From: an uncultured Granulosicoccaceae bacterium | Lineage (GTDB): Bacteria; Pseudomonadota; Gammaproteobacteria; Granulosicoccales; Granulosicoccaceae | Assembly (NCBI GenBank): GCA_938006335.1 | Contig: CALLMF010000007.1 | Coordinates: 1-64,000 of the forward strand | Length of the DNA stretch: 64,000 nt | Reading direction: 5' to 3' | Part shown: positions 45,619 to 56,460 of the stretch, one piece after another | How the letters are laid out: each line of letters begins with the position of its first letter | Numbering within the stretch: the stretch's first letter is position 1 | Position numbers and translations under genes: made by a program | Notes under the pieces: model-generated | The model's database searches: none | Told to the model about the DNA's origin: nothing | Seen by the model: the letters and a program-made list of their open reading frames with translations, nothing else

Positions 45619-48221
45619 CAGCCAACACGCTCCGAGGCAAACGCGCGTGCACGCGCGAACGCACTGTCCAATGCGTCCAGAGACGGCGCACCCCCTTGCG
45701 CAAGGTCAGCACGGCCACCGCCTCGGCCACCGAGACACCCGGCCACCTCAGCGAGCAACTCACCCGCCTTGACGCGATCCTGCAGCCCGTCGGTAACGGC
45801 CGCAACCAGCGCCACCTTGCCCGCCTTCTCGCCGGCAAGCACGATCATCGATTCACCGAGCTCCTGCCGCAGACTGTCAGCAAGGCTTCGCAGCGTCTTG
45901 GCATCTCCGTCCGGAACGCGCTGCAACAACAGTCTCGCTGTACCGATCGTCTCTGCCTTGTCGGCGAGCGCCTTGCCCGCGTTGGAAGATACCTTGGCCT
46001 CCAGCTGCTCGAGCGCACGTCGCTGCTCTCGAATCTGCTGTTGCAATGCCTTTACGCTCATCACGAGCTCGCTGCGTGGTGACTTCATCACTTCGGCCAG
46101 GGCATCCAGCTGCGACGACTCCTGCTGGGTTACCGCGAGAGCCTGTTGCCCGGCCACCGCCTCGACTCGACGAATACCCGCTGCAACGCCGCCTTCGGAT
46201 ACCAGACGAACAGCCCCCAATTCGCCCGTACGACGCACGTGCGTGCCGCCACAAAGTTCAATCGACTTTTCTCCAAGCGTCACCACCCTTACGCGGCTAC
46301 CGTATTTTTCGCCGAACAAGGCCATCGCGCCCATGGCCTGCGCCTCGTCCATCGAGGTTTCGACGATCTCGCACGCTTGATTGGCTCTGATCTGTTGGTC
46401 GATACGCTGCTCTATGGTGCGCAGCGTGTCGCCGTCGATGGCGCTCTGATGAGAGAAATCAAAACGCAGGCGTTCATCATTGACCAGAGAACCTCGTTGC
46501 TCGACGTGCGAGCCAAGCACTTCACGCAGGGCCGAATGCAACAAATGGGTTGCCGAGTGATGTTGCGTAATGCGAGACCGGCGTACCGCGTCGACCGTTG
46601 CCGTGACCGATTGATTGAGGCTCAGGCGCCCTGATGTCACGCGTACCGCGTGCAGGAATGCTCCGCGACGCTTTTGTGTATCAGCGACGTCAACGGTTAC
46701 GCCATCGAGCGACGACAAGGTGCCACTGTCCCCAACCTGACCGCCCGACTCACCGTAAAACGGCGTGCGGTCGAGAACAGCCCAGCCTGCCTCGCCCTGC
46801 TCCAGCGCATCGCAGGTCGCGCCCTCGCGCCAGAGCTCGACGACAGTCGCGCTGGTCTCCAGCGTGTCGTAGCCAAGGAACTCGGTAACTGTCTCGCTTG
46901 CGGGCAACTCTGCACTATCGGCGAATTTGCTCGCAGCCCGTGCGCGACTGCGCTGCTCTTCCATCGCGAGCTTGAATCCGGCGTCATCCACGGCAAGCCC
47001 TCGCTCTCGCGCAATGTCGGCCGTCAGGTCAGCGGGGAAACCATAGGTATCGTAGAGCTTGAACATGAGCGCGCCGGGAATCGTACCGGCGTCGGCAATA
47101 CCAGCGGTTTCTGCATCGAGTATTGCAAGTCCGGATGCGAGCGTCTTCGAGAATCGCTGTTCCTCGGCGAGAAGCTCCTGCTCGACCTTGGTGGCTGCAG
47201 CTGCGAGCTCGGGAAATGCCGTGCCCATCTCGGCGACCAGAGGTGCGACGAGCGTGTGGAAGAATTCGCCTGTGGCACCAAGCTTGTGCCCGTGCCTGGC
47301 CGCACGTCGAATGATTCGGCGAAGGACATAACCGCGCCCTTCATTACTGGGCACCACGCCATCAACGATCATGAACGCGCAGCTGCGGATATGGTCCGCA
47401 ACCACCTTCAGTGATGGGGATGTCAGTTCGGACGTACCGATGGCTTGCGCCGATGCCTTGATCAATCGATCAAACAGATCGATCTCGTAGTTCGAATGAA
47501 CATGTTGCAGAACCGCGGCCACACGTTCCAGCCCCATGCCGGTATCGATCGAGGGCTTTGGGAGCGGGGTCAAGGTACCGTCAGCAGAACGATCGAATTG
47601 CATGAAGACCAGATTCCAGATCTCGATGTATCGATCGCCGTCTTCGTCCGGGGAGCCCGGCGGCCCTCCAGCCACGTCCGGCCCATGGTCGTAGAAGATC
47701 TCGGAACAGGGCCCGCAGGGACCGGTATCACCCATGGCCCAGAAATTGTCCTTGGCACCAATCCGAATCACTCGCTCGGCTGGAACACCGATTTCTTCTA
47801 TCCAGATCTTCTCCGCTTCGTCGTCTTCCTCGAATACGGTCACCCAGAGCTTGTCGGCGGGCAGACCCAGCTCCTCGATCAGAAAACCCCAGGCAAAGCG
47901 GACCGCATCAGACTTGAAATAGTCGCCAAAACTGAAATTGCCGAGCATCTCGAAGAACGTGTGATGCCGCGCGGTGTAGCCCACGTTATCAAGGTCGTTG
48001 TGCTTGCCGCCCGCTCGCACACAACGTTGGCTCGTCGTGGCCCGCACGTAGTCGCGCTGGTCTTCGCCCGTGAAGACGTCCTTGAACTGGACCATGCCCG
48101 CGTTGGTGAAAAGCAGGGTCTTGTCGTTGCCGGGAACCAGCGGACTTGACGGCACTACCGTATGGCCGTGGGAGGCGAAATAGTCGAGAAATCGTGATCG
48201 AATCTCGGAGGTGGTAAGCAT
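45618..48221 (-). CDS. alaS: Alanyl-tRNA synthetase
   Basis: Charges tRNA-Ala and edits mischarged serine. Class II core at the N-terminus (FLDYFASHGHTVVPSSPLVP), editing domain with HHSATHLLHSAL zinc-site histidines and CGGTH (about residues 663-667), and a C-terminal glycine-rich domain. 867 aa, usual length. First gene of the alaS-lysC unit. Upstream 82 bp to the next gene. Confidence 0.97.
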   Translation of the reverse strand: MLTTSEIRSRFLDYFASHGHTVVPSSPLVPGNDKTLLFTNAGMVQFKDVFTGEDQRDYVRATTSQRCVRAGGKHNDLDNVGYTARHHTFFEMLGNFSFGDYFKSDAVRFAWGFLIEELGLPADKLWVTVFEEDDEAEKIWIEEIGVPAERVIRIGAKDNFWAMGDTGPCGPCSEIFYDHGPDVAGGPPGSPDEDGDRYIEIWNLVFMQFDRSADGTLTPLPKPSIDTGMGLERVAAVLQHVHSNYEIDLFDRLIKASAQAIGTSELTSPSLKVVADHIRSCAFMIVDGVVPSNEGRGYVLRRIIRRAARHGHKLGATGEFFHTLVAPLVAEMGTAFPELAAAATKVEQELLAEEQRFSKTLASGLAILDAETAGIADAGTIPGALMFKLYDTYGFPADLTADIARERGLAVDDAGFKLAMEEQRSRARAASKFADSAELPASETVTEFLGYDTLETSATVVELWREGATCDALEQGEAGWAVLDRTPFYGESGGQVGDSGTLSSLDGVTVDVADTQKRRGAFLHAVRVTSGRLSLNQSVTATVDAVRRSRITQHHSATHLLHSALREVLGSHVEQRGSLVNDERLRFDFSHQSAIDGDTLRTIEQRIDQQIRANQACEIVETSMDEAQAMGAMALFGEKYGSRVRVVTLGEKSIELCGGTHVRRTGELGAVRLVSEGGVAAGIRRVEAVAGQQALAVTQQESSQLDALAEVMKSPRSELVMSVKALQQQIREQRRALEQLEAKVSSNAGKALADKAETIGTARLLLQRVPDGDAKTLRSLADSLRQELGESMIVLAGEKAGKVALVAAVTDGLQDRVKAGELLAEVAGCLGGRGGGRADLAQGGAPSLDALDSAFARARAFASERVG

Positions 48222-48303
48222 CGAACCGATGAGCGCAAGGAGGGCAGCCCATCATTTTACAGACCCGGGCGGTTTAAGGTCACCGCGACCGCGTCACACC
48301 GCT

Positions 48304-50688
48304 TCAGCCATTGGCGGGCAACACCGCCCACTCCACGGTTTCCGGAGCAAGACAGACCTCGTCACTACACACCTGCAAGCGCAGTTTGACGGTGCTGTGC
48401 CCTATCGCGTCGAGCGTGCCGGGCAGATCCCCTTCGAGTGTGATGTCTCCCTCATGGAGCGCCAAGGCCTCGGACTGGAACGCGAGCGTACGGATGTGGG
48501 GCTCCGGATAACTCACGCCCACGAGCGTCTGGCCGGCCGCGTCGGTGAGGTCTGTGCCGATCAGATAGTCCTGGAGTGGTTCGGATGCGTTCAGGTGCCA
48601 GCCGTCCGCAAGCGTGATGTCCACATGCACGCGCCCGTCGTCCATGGCCCGGGCCGCGAGCCGGGCTTTCCCGCGCCCGGCAAACTGCACGGCCGAGCGC
48701 GTGGCTGATGCATGGACACCGAGCCCCGATAGCAGTGCCCCCAGTCCGCCTCTTCGCTCAGCGAGCAGTGCGGAAAAATCCGCGATCAACTGTTTCGCTG
48801 CCTGATCGAATTCGCGCTCGCCGGTTCTATCGTGGAGCTTGGCAAAGACCGACAGTGCCACCCCATTGCCGGAGGGGGTCGACGCATCGTGGATATTTCT
48901 GGGACGCGAGACCAGCACGGTACCCGCAACCGACGCGTTACCCAGATAGTAACCACCCTGCTCGGCCGTGAACGTCGCTTGCATGTGCCTCATGATCGTG
49001 GACGCACGATCCAGCCACTGACTGTCGCCGGAAGCGTCATACAGGGCGACATAGCCGTCAGCCAGCCAAGCGTAATCAGTTTGACGTGCATCCAGAGACG
49101 ACACGCCAAGGTAGCGCGATCGCGTCAGCCCGCCCGCGTCCGACCATGCCGTATCCCAGAGCGCGTGAGCTGCACGCACGGCCGCATCGACGTAAGTATC
49201 ATCGCCGAAGGCGAGGCCTGCCTCAGCGAACGCCGCGATCATCATGCCGTTCCACCCGGTCAGCACCTTGTCGTCGCGTAGCGGTGGCTCGCGCTCGGCT
49301 CGCGCCTCAAGCAGCTGTGTTGCCAGCTCGCCGCGCTTGACCTGCAGTGCATCGACCGACAGATCGAGTCTGTGTGCCAACAAGTCGAGCTCCAGGGGTC
49401 GGTGCGGAATCGACTCACCCTCGAAGTTTCCAACGTGATCGATACCCCAGAGTTGCGCAGCGATCTGCGCATCCGCATCATTGAGCACGTCGGCCAGCTG
49501 GTCTGGCGTCCACGTAAAAAACGCGCCTTCACGCCCTTCGGAGTCAGCGTCTGTTGCGGAGTAGAACAAGCCCTCGCTACTGGTCATTTCACGAAGCACG
49601 TAGTCGAGGATGCCGCGAGCCGTGTCGGCGTGAACCGGCTTACCGGTCAATTGCCATGCAAGCGTGTACGCACGAGCGAGCCCTGCCTGGTTGTAGAGCA
49701 TCTTCTCGAAGTGGGGTACCAGCCAGAGATGGTCCACCGAGTAGCGGTGAAATCCGCCGCCGATCTGATCGTGGATACCGCCCGCAGTCATCCGTTGCAG
49801 CGTAAGGTCTGCGGCATCGAGTGCGGCCTTGTCGGCATGATCCCTTGCCTGCTCGAGCAGAAACATCAAGTTCGACTCCTGAGGGAACTTGGGTGCTCGA
49901 CCAAATCCACCGTAGGTTGTGTCGTGTCCGGATAACAGTTCACGAGTGGCCATCCGCAGCTGCGGCGTGCCAACCGATGCGCTGCTGTTGGCGAGCGCGT
50001 TCGACGACTCGAGCGCCTCGGTAATTCGGTCTGCCTCGTCCATGAGCGCTTCCGGCCGGGTGGTCCATACCGTGTGCACGCGCTGCAAAAGATCCTGGAA
50101 GGTATCCGGCGGAAAATAGGTGCCACCAAAAAATGGTCGTGCTTCGGTATCGAGGAATGACGACATCGGCCAGCCGCCACGCCCCGTCAGCATCTGGACC
50201 GCCGTCATGTACAGGGCATCCACATCGGGGAGTTGCTCGCGATCGACCTTGACGGAGATGAAGTGCTCGTTCATGAATTCAGCAATCGCTTCATTCTCGA
50301 AGCTTTCTCGCTCCATCACGTGGCACCAGTGGCACGTTGAATACCCGATCGAGAGAAACACCGGCTTGTTCTCTGCCTTGGCGCGCGCAAATGCCTCCTC
50401 ACCCCAGGGATACCAATTCACCGGGTTGTGCGCGTGCTGATGCAAATACGGCGACGCTTCGAGTATCAGACGATTGATGTAGACCGGTGAGCCATCATCC
50501 AGAAGGTGTTCTGTCCGTGGCTTGTAGTCCGCGCCGAGTGACTGCCAGGCGTCAAGCAGTTGTTGCTGCAAGGCAGGCTCTGCCCCCGGCGCCACAATGT
50601 GCTCTTGCGCCGACAACGCGGCGCTTGACAGACACGCGCACAGTGCAATCGCCCGAGGGAGAGTACGGATGCTGGCCAGGTCGATCAT
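48304..50688 (-). CDS. Secreted DUF255 thioredoxin-like protein with a C-terminal DsbD-N-like domain
   Basis: 794 aa with signal peptide ending near residue 27. The DUF255/YyaL thioredoxin domain starts at [13 protein letters not shown] and has active-site CHWC at 119-122, then a long alpha/alpha-toroid-like region with GGF and WNGMMI motifs. The last 110 or so residues ([16 protein letters not shown] ... [10 protein letters not shown]) look like the N-terminal periplasmic domain of DsbD, with a cysteine pair. An exported thiol reductase is likely. Followed on the same strand by the rest of a redox neighbourhood. Confidence 0.8.
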   Translation of the reverse strand: MIDLASIRTLPRAIALCACLSSAALSAQEHIVAPGAEPALQQQLLDAWQSLGADYKPRTEHLLDDGSPVYINRLILEASPYLHQHAHNPVNWYPWGEEAFARAKAENKPVFLSIGYSTCHWCHVMERESFENEAIAEFMNEHFISVKVDREQLPDVDALYMTAVQMLTGRGGWPMSSFLDTEARPFFGGTYFPPDTFQDLLQRVHTVWTTRPEALMDEADRITEALESSNALANSSASVGTPQLRMATRELLSGHDTTYGGFGRAPKFPQESNLMFLLEQARDHADKAALDAADLTLQRMTAGGIHDQIGGGFHRYSVDHLWLVPHFEKMLYNQAGLARAYTLAWQLTGKPVHADTARGILDYVLREMTSSEGLFYSATDADSEGREGAFFTWTPDQLADVLNDADAQIAAQLWGIDHVGNFEGESIPHRPLELDLLAHRLDLSVDALQVKRGELATQLLEARAEREPPLRDDKVLTGWNGMMIAAFAEAGLAFGDDTYVDAAVRAAHALWDTAWSDAGGLTRSRYLGVSSLDARQTDYAWLADGYVALYDASGDSQWLDRASTIMRHMQATFTAEQGGYYLGNASVAGTVLVSRPRNIHDASTPSGNGVALSVFAKLHDRTGEREFDQAAKQLIADFSALLAERRGGLGALLSGLGVHASATRSAVQFAGRGKARLAARAMDDGRVHVDITLADGWHLNASEPLQDYLIGTDLTDAAGQTLVGVSYPEPHIRTLAFQSEALALHEGDITLEGDLPGTLDAIGHSTVKLRLQVCSDEVCLAPETVEWAVLPANG

Positions 50689-50717
50689 GACGCGTAGGTT
50701 CCGGTGATGCAGAGCAA

Positions 50718-51323
50718 CTAGCGCTGCGCTTTGGCGAAAAACAGGCCGTTTTCTTCCCAGAAAGCGACGTCGAGACCTGCGACGGAACTGCTTTTTCCGC
50801 TCATTGATTCGAGATCTTCATCAGCCTGCGTGACAAAGACACTCACGAATTCACCTGACTCCACGTCCTTGAATTTAAGCTGCGCGGCAAGGTGTCCGGC
50901 CAGCGTGCAATACCGCGAACCGACCAGCACATGGTTCTGCTCGATACCGGCAGGCACGCTGAGAGGAAACGACAGCTGCGCCATCTGCTCATTGAGTACG
51001 TCGAGATCGTTCTCGTGGTATTCGAGCTCCAGCCGTGTGGTGTGGGTCATCGCGATCTCCTGCACGACACGCTTGTTGCGCTCGACCAGCGATCCACGTT
51101 CATGCAATCCGACACTCAGCAGCATCACTGCGACCAAGGCCACGCCAGCACTCGCAAATTTGATCAACGCGGATCGTCGCCAATGAGCAAACACCTTTTC
51201 TACCATCGGCGCTGGTGGCTCCGAGGCGACAACATCACTCACGGCGAGCAGCGTTTCGCTGAACTCCGCTGCGGGTTGCTGCTTTGCGTACAGTTCACGC
51301 AGTCGTCCGTCCAGATCGGTCAC
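50718..51323 (-). CDS. Probable membrane anti-sigma factor
   Basis: 201 aa, one central membrane segment (about residues 54-72, [15 protein letters not shown]) dividing a cytoplasmic N-terminal part from a periplasmic C-terminal part. GTG 51323 overlaps the sigma factor stop (GTGA), the classic pairing. No HxxxCxxC zinc anti-sigma motif is seen, so this would be a non-zinc type. Identification rests on position and topology. Confidence 0.55.
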   Translation of the reverse strand: MTDLDGRLRELYAKQQPAAEFSETLLAVSDVVASEPPAPMVEKVFAHWRRSALIKFASAGVALVAVMLLSVGLHERGSLVERNKRVVQEIAMTHTTRLELEYHENDLDVLNEQMAQLSFPLSVPAGIEQNHVLVGSRYCTLAGHLAAQLKFKDVESGEFVSVFVTQADEDLESMSGKSSSVAGLDVAFWEENGLFFAKAQR

Positions 51324-51856
51324 GAGCCACCTCCACTTCGAGAGTTGCGACGAACCGAGCGCGGGCGAAATACAGCCACGCGCGCATCAGCGCTGGCCGT
51401 TTGACCGGACTCGACCGACGCGTCGTCGAGCAACGCCGCAAGTTTCTGCTTTGCTCGGTGTAAGCGGCTGAGCACCGAGCCGCGCGGGCATTCGGTCAAG
51501 GATGCGATTTCCGAACTGCTGTAGCCCTCGATCACCGACAGAAACAAGGTTTCTCGCTCAACGTCACCGAGCGTACGCAGTGCCGCCTCCAGCGCCGGAT
51601 CGTGAGAAAACCCGGATGGGGCAGCTACCGCGAGATTCTCGTCAAACGTCTCGGTTGGAAACCGCGATTCGTGCCGCCAGCGGTCCACGTACAGATTTCG
51701 GATGGTTCGGTACAGCAGTGGCTTGGAGAAGTCCGACCCGTAACGCTCGACGACACGCAGCCAGGCCTCCTGCACCAGATCCTCAGCCAACACGGCCTTT
51801 GAGCACAGGCTGAGCGCATAGCGATACGCATCGGCAAGCAGGCTTTCGAGTGTCAT
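51320..51856 (-). CDS. ECF-family RNA polymerase sigma factor
   Basis: About 178 aa with sigma region 2 (ALSLCSKAVLAEDLVQEAWLRVVERYG ... LYRTIRNLYVDRWRH) and region 4 (LSVIEGYSSSEIASLTECPRGSVLSRLHRAKQKL). ATG 51856 is preferred over GTG 51865, though neither has a good ribosome site. Directs a small stress regulon, possibly the adjacent thiol-redox genes. Confidence 0.88.
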   Translation of the reverse strand: MTLESLLADAYRYALSLCSKAVLAEDLVQEAWLRVVERYGSDFSKPLLYRTIRNLYVDRWRHESRFPTETFDENLAVAAPSGFSHDPALEAALRTLGDVERETLFLSVIEGYSSSEIASLTECPRGSVLSRLHRAKQKLAALLDDASVESGQTASADARVAVFRPRSVRRNSRSGGGS

Positions 51857-51900
51857 GCTGGTCACGTGGCAGGACAGAGTTGCGGCCCGCGCCTGATCGC

Positions 51901-52581
51901 TTATGCGGCGTCACGCTCCTGCTCAATGAGCCGGTTGACTACCCGGATCATGCCTTCATTGCCACCGGCAAGTGAGGCGCTCGTGGTGTATTTTCCGTTG
52001 ATCAGCAGTGCCGGTACGCCGGAAATCTTTGCATCCCGAGCGAGTTGCAGTCCCCGGCGCATTCCGGTCTCCACGCTGAACGAAACCATCGCCTTCTCGA
52101 AGGTCTCGGCATCGACACCGAGATCCAGACTCTCCACGAGCTTGCCGACCGCATCGGGGGAACGCATGGCCTGACGCTTCTCGTGGATTTCGTGAAACAT
52201 CTGGTCGAACATGCCGTCGGTGATACCGAGCGCCTCCGCAGCGTAGAAAGTGCGCGAGTGGTTTTCCCAACCCGGGTTGAACGGGGGTGCCTCTCTGACA
52301 AACGACGTGTCGTCCGGTCGCTGAGCGGCCCAGGCATTGATGGTGGGTTCGAAGCGATAGCAATGCGGGCAACCGAACCAGAAGAACTCAAGCACCTCGA
52401 TGCTGGAAGGATCTCGTGTTGGAAGCGCGCTCGGGAGCGTCTGGTAGCCGACCGCCTGTGCATGAGCATCGGGCACCACGCCGAGCGCGAGGGCGCCGCC
52501 AAACGCACCACTGGCGGCGATGAACCGGCGCCGCGCACGGTCTGCTTGCCTATCGGAACGGATGGTGTCTGAACGCGTCAT
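51901..52581 (-). CDS. dsbA: DsbA-type thiol:disulfide oxidoreductase with Tat-like signal
   Basis: 226 aa. N-terminal RRRFIAASGAFGGALALG is a twin-arginine-like signal, cleaved after AHAQ (about 42). Thioredoxin fold with CPHC at 71-74, cis-proline in SGVPALLING. Oxidises cysteines in exported proteins, with DsbB as partner elsewhere. ATG 52581 is chosen because upstream codons show no signal sequence. Tat export would be unusual for DsbA, which normally uses Sec or SRP. Confidence 0.85.
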   Translation of the reverse strand: MTRSDTIRSDRQADRARRRFIAASGAFGGALALGVVPDAHAQAVGYQTLPSALPTRDPSSIEVLEFFWFGCPHCYRFEPTINAWAAQRPDDTSFVREAPPFNPGWENHSRTFYAAEALGITDGMFDQMFHEIHEKRQAMRSPDAVGKLVESLDLGVDAETFEKAMVSFSVETGMRRGLQLARDAKISGVPALLINGKYTTSASLAGGNEGMIRVVNRLIEQERDAA

Positions 52582-52749
52582 GGATTTCTGGATTCCTGAA
52601 AAAAGAGGGGTGACCAAGCGCCCTGGGCGACCGGTTGCAGTCGCTGTGCGCATGGCTTCTGAAACCAAAGACGAATGAGAGTTCGTATTGATTGCCTCGA
52701 ATCGCCGCGAAACGAGAAAAAACGCAAGAAACACGGGGGTGTAACGTCG

Positions 52750-53406
52750 TCAGCCGATTTCCGACTCAAGAAACGCGATCAGTCGACCTGCGTCAGCATG
52801 GAAACCATTGAAGGCGACCACACCCGCCGGATTGATCAGGATCAGCCAAGGCGTACCGCCCGTACGGTAGTCGCGCATTGTCTGGGGGAGACGCTCGCCC
52901 TCCGGGTCTCCTGCATCGTGCCCGATCGGTACGGTGAGCCCATAGCGCACGCGAATGTCCGGAATCTTGTCGGCGGTGTTGGTCTGAAACCCTTCGAAGG
53001 TGGTCTGGATCGCGGCGATGGCAAGCCCGTCGTTGTCGCCGAGGGCCTCTTGCACCTTTACCAGCGTCGGAAAACCAGAAGAGTGACAACCGGGGCACCA
53101 CGACTGAAAGCACTTCAGGAAGACCCATTTGCCACGCGACTCAGCCACTGAAAACGTCGTGGCGTCTCCGACGGCATCGGTCCACTGTGAGATCTCGAGC
53201 TCCGGGGCGTCCTGGTTGACAATGCCAGGCTCGGACTGAGCGAATGCCCTGCTGCCGAGCGCAAGCAATCCGACGGCTGCACCGGAGGCAGCCAACAGGT
53301 GCCGGCGGCCAGGTTCGGCAAGCGGCGGTTTGACGTCCCGGGGACGACACCACGCGTTGGATGGAACGTTGACGGTTTCGGACATCGGCGGCCATTGCGG
53401 AAACAT
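52750..53406 (-). CDS. TlpA-like thioredoxin-fold protein with Tat-like signal
   Basis: 218 aa from ATG 53406, or 211 from ATG 53385; neither has a clear ribosome site. The signal GRRHLLAASGAAVGLLALG is Tat-like. A thioredoxin domain carries CPGC (about 104-107) and a proline-containing GGTPWLILI strand. Probably a periplasmic reductase or resolvase. It lies upstream of dsbA with a 168-bp gap. Confidence 0.75.
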   Translation of the reverse strand: MFPQWPPMSETVNVPSNAWCRPRDVKPPLAEPGRRHLLAASGAAVGLLALGSRAFAQSEPGIVNQDAPELEISQWTDAVGDATTFSVAESRGKWVFLKCFQSWCPGCHSSGFPTLVKVQEALGDNDGLAIAAIQTTFEGFQTNTADKIPDIRVRYGLTVPIGHDAGDPEGERLPQTMRDYRTGGTPWLILINPAGVVAFNGFHADAGRLIAFLESEIG

Positions 53407-53484
53407 GTGCTCGCTGGATACAACGTTTCAGCACCGTCGTTGATTGCGACGCTCGCGCACACCTCGCGACAAGAGCGGCGAACC

Positions 53485-54474
53485 TCAGGCCTGCAACAGA
53501 GACTCGAACCCTGGCCACGCGGCCGCCGCGTGGTCGATCACGTCGAGTTCTTCTGCGTGGAGGACGAGCTCTCCGGCTGCTGCGTTCGCCTCTGCCTGCT
53601 CGACGTTGCGTGTGCCTGCCAGTACGTGGCTCACGCCCGGTTGCGCCAGTGTCCATGCGAGCACCAAGCGTTCAGTCGGTACGCCTCGATCCCGCGCCAG
53701 CGCCTTGACCGGCGCAAGTACCGCTTGAACCGCGTCCAGCACACGCGGAGCGAACCGCGGGTTGCCATGTCTGAGATCAGATTCCGGAAATTCCCGCTTG
53801 CTGTCGATACGCCCGGTCAGCAAACCTTGCGCAATCGGCGAGTACGCGAGAAAGGCAAGCTCTTCGGATTGACAGACCGGCAGATTGTCGCTGTCGCGTT
53901 TACGGTCCAGCAGGCTGTAACGCTCCTGATCACAATCGAGAAGATCGGCTGAGGCTGTGAGTTGGTCAAGCGACGCATTGCAGAACCCGATGGCGCGTAC
54001 CAGCCCTTCGGCTTTCAACGCATGCATCGCCTCGGCCACGGCACGCATGTCCGCTTCCGGGTCTGGCCAGTGGGTCTGATAGAGATCCACATAGTCGACG
54101 CCGAGTCGCTTGAACGATGCCAGCAATTCTGCTCGTATCGATTGCGGCTCCAGGGTACGGTAGATATCGCGCCCTTCGCTGTTGGCATGCAGGGTTGGTG
54201 TTTCACGGTCCCAGACGAGTCCGCATTTGGTTGCCACGATGATGTCTTCACGCGGTCGCCCGGCAATCGCTTTGCCGACCAGTTCTTCGGACAGTCCAAA
54301 GCCATACACCGGGGCCGTATCGATCAGGTTGACGCCGCTGTCGAGCGATGCGCGAATCGCTGCAACAGAAGCTTCGGCGTCGGACCCTCCCCACTTCCAG
54401 CCACCGATGGCCCAGGCGCCAAACGCGACCGCTGAAGACTCGATACCGCTGGTTCCAATACTCCGCTTCAGCAT
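53485..54474 (-). CDS. Aldo/keto reductase
   Basis: NADPH-dependent (beta/alpha)8 oxidoreductase, 329 aa. Catalytic tetrad visible: Asp and Tyr in LIDTAPVYG, Lys in VATKCGLV, His in LYQTHWPD. ATG 54474 begins MLKRSIGTSG as in relatives; the frame from 54582 runs through unrelated residues. Substrate not predictable. Thirteen bases separate it from the deacylase gene, so it may join the rimB-rimK operon. Confidence 0.88.
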   Translation of the reverse strand: MLKRSIGTSGIESSAVAFGAWAIGGWKWGGSDAEASVAAIRASLDSGVNLIDTAPVYGFGLSEELVGKAIAGRPREDIIVATKCGLVWDRETPTLHANSEGRDIYRTLEPQSIRAELLASFKRLGVDYVDLYQTHWPDPEADMRAVAEAMHALKAEGLVRAIGFCNASLDQLTASADLLDCDQERYSLLDRKRDSDNLPVCQSEELAFLAYSPIAQGLLTGRIDSKREFPESDLRHGNPRFAPRVLDAVQAVLAPVKALARDRGVPTERLVLAWTLAQPGVSHVLAGTRNVEQAEANAAAGELVLHAEELDVIDHAAAAWPGFESLLQA

Positions 54475-54487
54475 GTGTGGTGTTGGC

Positions 54488-55555
54488 TCACTGTAGGCGT
54501 TTGATGACAGGTTGTTCGTATTCCTGATGGAACTGATCCACCGCTTTCGCGACACTCGCGGTCGACGCGGTGGTGGCCACATGAAATATGGCCTCGCCCT
54601 CGTGTACCAAGGGTAGTTTGGTCAGCCCGATCATCAAGCCTGCAACATCGCTGATGATCGGCTGCTCGGAATGTCCGAAAGGATCTGCAATATAGCCAAG
54701 GATATCGCCTTCCTCGACGATGCCACCGAGTTTGATTCGCGCCCTCAGGATACCGCTTTGCGATGCTCGCACCCAGACACTGTTGTTGGCAAACCACGGA
54801 CGTCGCCCGGTTTCCTTTTCGGCGTCGCGCGTCTTTACGGGTGGCAACATGCCAAGGTGGCGCATTACTCTCAATACACCTTTGACCCCGACACGAATGG
54901 CGAGGTCATCGAATCGCAGCGCCTCTCCAGCCTCGTATAGTAATACAGGCTTGTCGCCGATAGCCTCACGAAGGGTCCCCGGACGCGTCGCCGAGTCGAG
55001 CACGATGGGCGCAGCAAAAGCTTCTGCCAGTTCGCTCAACTGCGGGTAACGGTCCAGGTCTGCACGAATCTGCGGCAGGTTGGTCCTGCCGGCGGCCGCG
55101 GTATGAAGGTCGATGCCGTGGGTACAACGACTGGCGACTTCGGTCATGAATGTGTCCGCCAGCCGTGCCGCCATCGATCCCTTGTCCGAACCGGGAAACG
55201 AGCGATTCAGATCACGCCGGTCCGGCAGATAGCGCGACTGCGACAAGAACCCGTAGGTATTGACGACCGGCACGGCGAAGAGCGTGCCCGCCAGGCGGCT
55301 CACCGCCTTGGTTGCCAGCACTCGCCGGATGATCTCGATACCATTGATTTCGTCGCCGTGAACGGCGGCGGTCAGCAGGAACTGCGGCCCTTGCTGCCGA
55401 CCATGAATGACATGCACCGGCATGCCGACCGTGGCGTGCGTGTACAGACGAGGTAGCGGCAACTCGATGGTGTGGCGGGTACCGGGTTTGATCGTGACTC
55501 CGCCAAACTCGATCGCTTCCTGACGGGCGCTTGCACCCGCGGTTCGTGCAATCAT
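54488..55555 (-). CDS. Succinylglutamate desuccinylase/aspartoacylase-family zinc hydrolase
   Basis: M14-like zinc hydrolase of 355 aa. Zinc ligands HGDE (about residue 66) and GIDLHTAA, with a conserved arginine in [16 protein letters not shown]; catalytic Glu probably in [12 protein letters not shown]-terminal beta domain follows. ATGA overlap with rimK indicates translational coupling. In this context it might remove glutamate or N-acyl groups; that is inference. Confidence 0.82.
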   Translation of the reverse strand: MIARTAGASARQEAIEFGGVTIKPGTRHTIELPLPRLYTHATVGMPVHVIHGRQQGPQFLLTAAVHGDEINGIEIIRRVLATKAVSRLAGTLFAVPVVNTYGFLSQSRYLPDRRDLNRSFPGSDKGSMAARLADTFMTEVASRCTHGIDLHTAAAGRTNLPQIRADLDRYPQLSELAEAFAAPIVLDSATRPGTLREAIGDKPVLLYEAGEALRFDDLAIRVGVKGVLRVMRHLGMLPPVKTRDAEKETGRRPWFANNSVWVRASQSGILRARIKLGGIVEEGDILGYIADPFGHSEQPIISDVAGLMIGLTKLPLVHEGEAIFHVATTASTASVAKAVDQFHQEYEQPVIKRLQ

Positions 55556-56460
55556 CCCTTGCTGCCGCGTGTTGCCGTGTTACCGGGCCTTGCGTTGCGT
55601 TCGAGTTGTTCGATGATGATGCCCGCGACGTCCTTGCCACTGGCGTTTTCGATACCTTCGAGGCCGGGTGAGGAATTCACCTCCATTACCAGAGGACCGC
55701 GCTCCGATCGAAGCAGATCGACACCGGCGACCGACAGTCCGAGAATCTTGGCCGCCTGAACCGCCGTCTGGCGCTCATCCGGGCTGATCTTCACAAGACT
55801 TGCGGACCCCCCACGGTGGAGATTGGAACGAAACTCCCCTTCTGCAGCCTGCCGCTTCATGGCAGCGACGACCTTGCCACCGACCACGAGGCATCGGATA
55901 TCCGAACCTCCGGCCTCGGCAATGAATTCCTGAACGAGAATATTCGCACGCAGACCCATGAAAGCCTCGATGACACTCTCGGCCGCCGTGTTGGTCTCTG
56001 CAAGCACGACTCCGATACCTTGAGTGCCTTCGAGAAGCTTGATCACCAGAGGCGCGCCGCCGACCATCTTGATCAGATCCTTGGTGTCACCCGGCTTGTT
56101 GGCAAAACCGGTCACCGGCAGACCAACGCCCTTGCGCGACAACAGCTGCAGCGACCTGAGCTTGTCCCGCGAGCGCGCCAGTGCAACCGACTCGATCAGC
56201 GTATACACGCCCATCATCTCGAACTGGCGCAACACCGCCGTCCCATACGCAGTGACCGATGCCCCGATACGCGGGATCACGGCATCGAAGCCTGTGAGCG
56301 CGTTGCCTTCCAGATGCACGCCGGGCTTGCGCGACATGATGTTCATGTAACAACGCAGAACATCGATCACATGGACTTCGTGACCCCGGTTTTCAGCAGC
56401 CTCGATGAGCCGTCGCGTCGAGTAAAGATTGCGGTTGCGCGACAGAATGGCGAGTTTCAT
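55552..56460 (-). CDS. rimK: RimK-type ATP-grasp glutamate ligase
   Basis: ATP-grasp ligase that adds glutamates to the C-terminus of ribosomal protein S6 in E. coli. 302 aa: [17 protein letters not shown] start, [33 protein letters not shown] (ATP lid, about residue 136), and C-terminal metal site [14 protein letters not shown]. Overlaps rimB-like gene and the deacylase gene by four bases on each side. Confidence 0.93.
   Translation of the reverse strand: MKLAILSRNRNLYSTRRLIEAAENRGHEVHVIDVLRCYMNIMSRKPGVHLEGNALTGFDAVIPRIGASVTAYGTAVLRQFEMMGVYTLIESVALARSRDKLRSLQLLSRKGVGLPVTGFANKPGDTKDLIKMVGGAPLVIKLLEGTQGIGVVLAETNTAAESVIEAFMGLRANILVQEFIAEAGGSDIRCLVVGGKVVAAMKRQAAEGEFRSNLHRGGSASLVKISPDERQTAVQAAKILGLSVAGVDLLRSERGPLVMEVNSSPGLEGIENASGKDVAGIIIEQLERNARPGNTATRGSKG

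Noticed and set aside
45292..46380. 362-codon open frame on the plus strand
   Set aside because: It is antisense to alaS and lysC and is low in complexity (Ala/Ser/Arg), typical of a shadow frame.
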